Positions 62,943 to 64,000 of a DNA stretch of 64,000 nucleotides are shown here, piece after piece. The number at the start of each line of letters is the position of its first letter. Positions within the stretch are counted from its first letter, which is position 1. Origin of the DNA: Advenella kashmirensis W13003 (GTDB taxonomy: Bacteria; Pseudomonadota; Gammaproteobacteria; Burkholderiales; Burkholderiaceae_B); contig NZ_KI650979.1 of NCBI RefSeq assembly GCF_000506985.1, positions 1,426,710-1,490,709 of the forward strand, read 5' to 3'. The translations under genes and the position numbers were made by a program. The notes under the pieces are model-generated. The model had not been told where the DNA came from. It did not search any database and saw only the letters and a program-made list of their open reading frames with translations.

Positions 62943-64000
62943 TCAGCGTTTCTCGTTCAATATCAGGTCCGCGCCTTTTTCTCCGATCATGATCGAGGCG
63001 GCATTCGTGTTGGCTGACACCATCTCGGGCATGACCGATGCGTCAATCACCCGAAGGCGCTGCACACCCTGAACGCGCAGCGCAGGATCGACAACGGCAC
63101 GCGTGTCCGATCCCATCCTGCATGTCCCCACGGCATGGAAAACGGTGCCGCCGCATTCGCGGGCAAAGTCAACGAGGTCTGCCCGTGACTTGCGTGCGCT
63201 GCCCGGCAGCACTTCCGTATCGATCAGATCTCGAAACGCGGGCTGGTGATAAATATCACGCAGCATGTCCAGGCCTGCGGCGAGCGTTTGCCGGTCAATT
63301 TCTTCACTCAGGTAACGGGTCTCGATCGTCGGCGAATCCAGGGGATCGGCGCTACGTATCCGGAGTCGGCCGCGCGAGGCGGGCCTGCACTGGGAGGCCG
63401 ATGCTGTAAAGCCGGGATAGTCGTGTAATGGCGTACCCGGTTTGTCGACCGACAATGGCATCACATTGAACTGCATGTCGGATCGATCATCGGTCGCGTA
63501 TTCGGTTCTTGCAAAGCCGCCCACCTGGCCTGCCCCGACGGTAAGCGGCCCGCTGTTTCTGAATGCCCATTGCAGTCCCATGCCTGCCAGCTTGAGTGGA
63601 TTGCGAACGTCATTATTCAGTGATAGTTTCTTTTTAAGCCGAACAATGGTGCGAGCCTGGTAATGATCTTTCAGATTTTCCCCGACCTCCGGTGCATCGA
63701 CAATGACCGGAATACCGTGCTTCTCCAGTAGGGCCTTGGGGCCGATTCCTGACAACTGTAGTATTTGCGGCGATTGCACGGCACCTGCCGACAGGATAAC
63801 CTCGGTTTGGGCACGGGCTTGATGAACCGTGCCGTGCTGTAGCCATTGCACGCCGGTTGCCGTGGTGCCCTGGAACAGAATCCGGGTCAGGTGGGCTTCG
63901 GTCAGGACGGTGAGATTGCTGCGAGTTTGCGCGGGCCGCAAGAAAGCGGTGGCGGCGCTGGAGCGCCAGCCGTTTTTCATGCTTAATTGGTAAGCGCCCA
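62943..64000 (-). CDS. GMC-family oxidoreductase (choline-dehydrogenase-like), partial
   Basis: The C-terminal 350 or so residues of a glucose-methanol-choline oxidoreductase. It enters the window mid-gene (the frame is open to the edge with GAYQLSMKNGWRSSAATAFLRPA), so the FAD-binding N terminus lies beyond 64000; the ATG at 63980 is an internal Met, not the start. Visible are EVILSAGAVQSPQILQLSGIGP (second GMC signature), GGTVFHAVGTCRMGSD with the active-site His, and RVIDASVMPEMVSANTNAASIMIGEKGADLI with the Asn. It oxidises an alcohol to an aldehyde; paired with the enolase-family enzyme. Confidence 0.88.
   Translation of the reverse strand, partial: GAYQLSMKNGWRSSAATAFLRPAQTRSNLTVLTEAHLTRILFQGTTATGVQWLQHGTVHQARAQTEVILSAGAVQSPQILQLSGIGPKALLEKHGIPVIVDAPEVGENLKDHYQARTIVRLKKKLSLNNDVRNPLKLAGMGLQWAFRNSGPLTVGAGQVGGFARTEYATDDRSDMQFNVMPLSVDKPGTPLHDYPGFTASASQCRPASRGRLRIRSADPLDSPTIETRYLSEEIDRQTLAAGLDMLRDIYHQPAFRDLIDTEVLPGSARKSRADLVDFARECGGTVFHAVGTCRMGSDTRAVVDPALRVQGVQRLRVIDASVMPEMVSANTNAASIMIGEKGADLILNEKR

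Overview
The window reads as chromosome of an environmental betaproteobacterium of the Alcaligenaceae. The evidence is five Bug-type (TctC) periplasmic receptor genes, many organic-acid transporters, a SoxCD pair, and pyridine-ring catabolism genes. The genus Advenella is a reasonable guess from memory, not shown. I see no rRNA, tRNA, CRISPR array, prophage or insertion sequence.

Layout. 1-6.2 kb: soxC-soxD (minus), then small housekeeping genes: a P-loop kinase-like protein, an LprI-like protein, an acetyltransferase resembling AAC(3)-I, a 52-residue DUF1328 membrane protein, PncC, a uracil-DNA-glycosylase-family protein and a LysE-type exporter. 6.2-15.9 kb: an aconitase-Bug-LacI block (minus) diverging from Bug-IlvD/Edd dehydratase-HpcH aldolase-Bug, which looks like a sugar-acid pathway behind a perfect 16-bp LacI-type operator; the last Bug gene is frameshifted. 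16-18.4 kb: two unrelated manganese-exporter families (TerC/YjbE and UPF0016), each preceded by a yybP-ykoY-type manganese riboswitch. 18.5-20.4 kb: a sodium:solute symporter with a 43-residue partner. 20.4-21.1 kb: a gene-free stretch with eight back-to-back hairpins.

21.1-32.2 kb: iron. An AraC regulator and a TonB receptor behind Fur-like boxes, then an overlapping ABC importer, siderophore-interacting reductase and EntS-like exporter; next a TetR-MFS divergent pair with two matched operators. 32.3-34.3 kb: a beta-propeller protein and an unusual regulator. 34.3-42.2 kb: a TRAP transporter diverging from a three-part molybdenum hydroxylase (large subunit, 2Fe-2S subunit, triheme cytochrome c). 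42.4-48.8 kb: CoA-transferase, separate biotin carrier, carboxyltransferase and biotin carboxylase, a Bug receptor, and a GntR regulator; the substrate is unknown.

49-59.2 kb: the strongest pathway assignment. A branched-chain-type ABC importer (five genes) is followed by a flavin monooxygenase and then NicD, NicX and NicF homologues with their catalytic residues intact, ending with a TetR regulator. This should convert a hydroxypyridine carboxylate via 2,5-dihydroxypyridine, N-formylmaleamate and maleamate to maleate. Both the importer and the monooxygenase start with the same AT-rich operator-like element. 59.6-64 kb: an atypical SDR, a Bug gene behind a 26-bp perfect palindrome, an enolase-superfamily enzyme, and a GMC oxidoreductase cut by the window edge.
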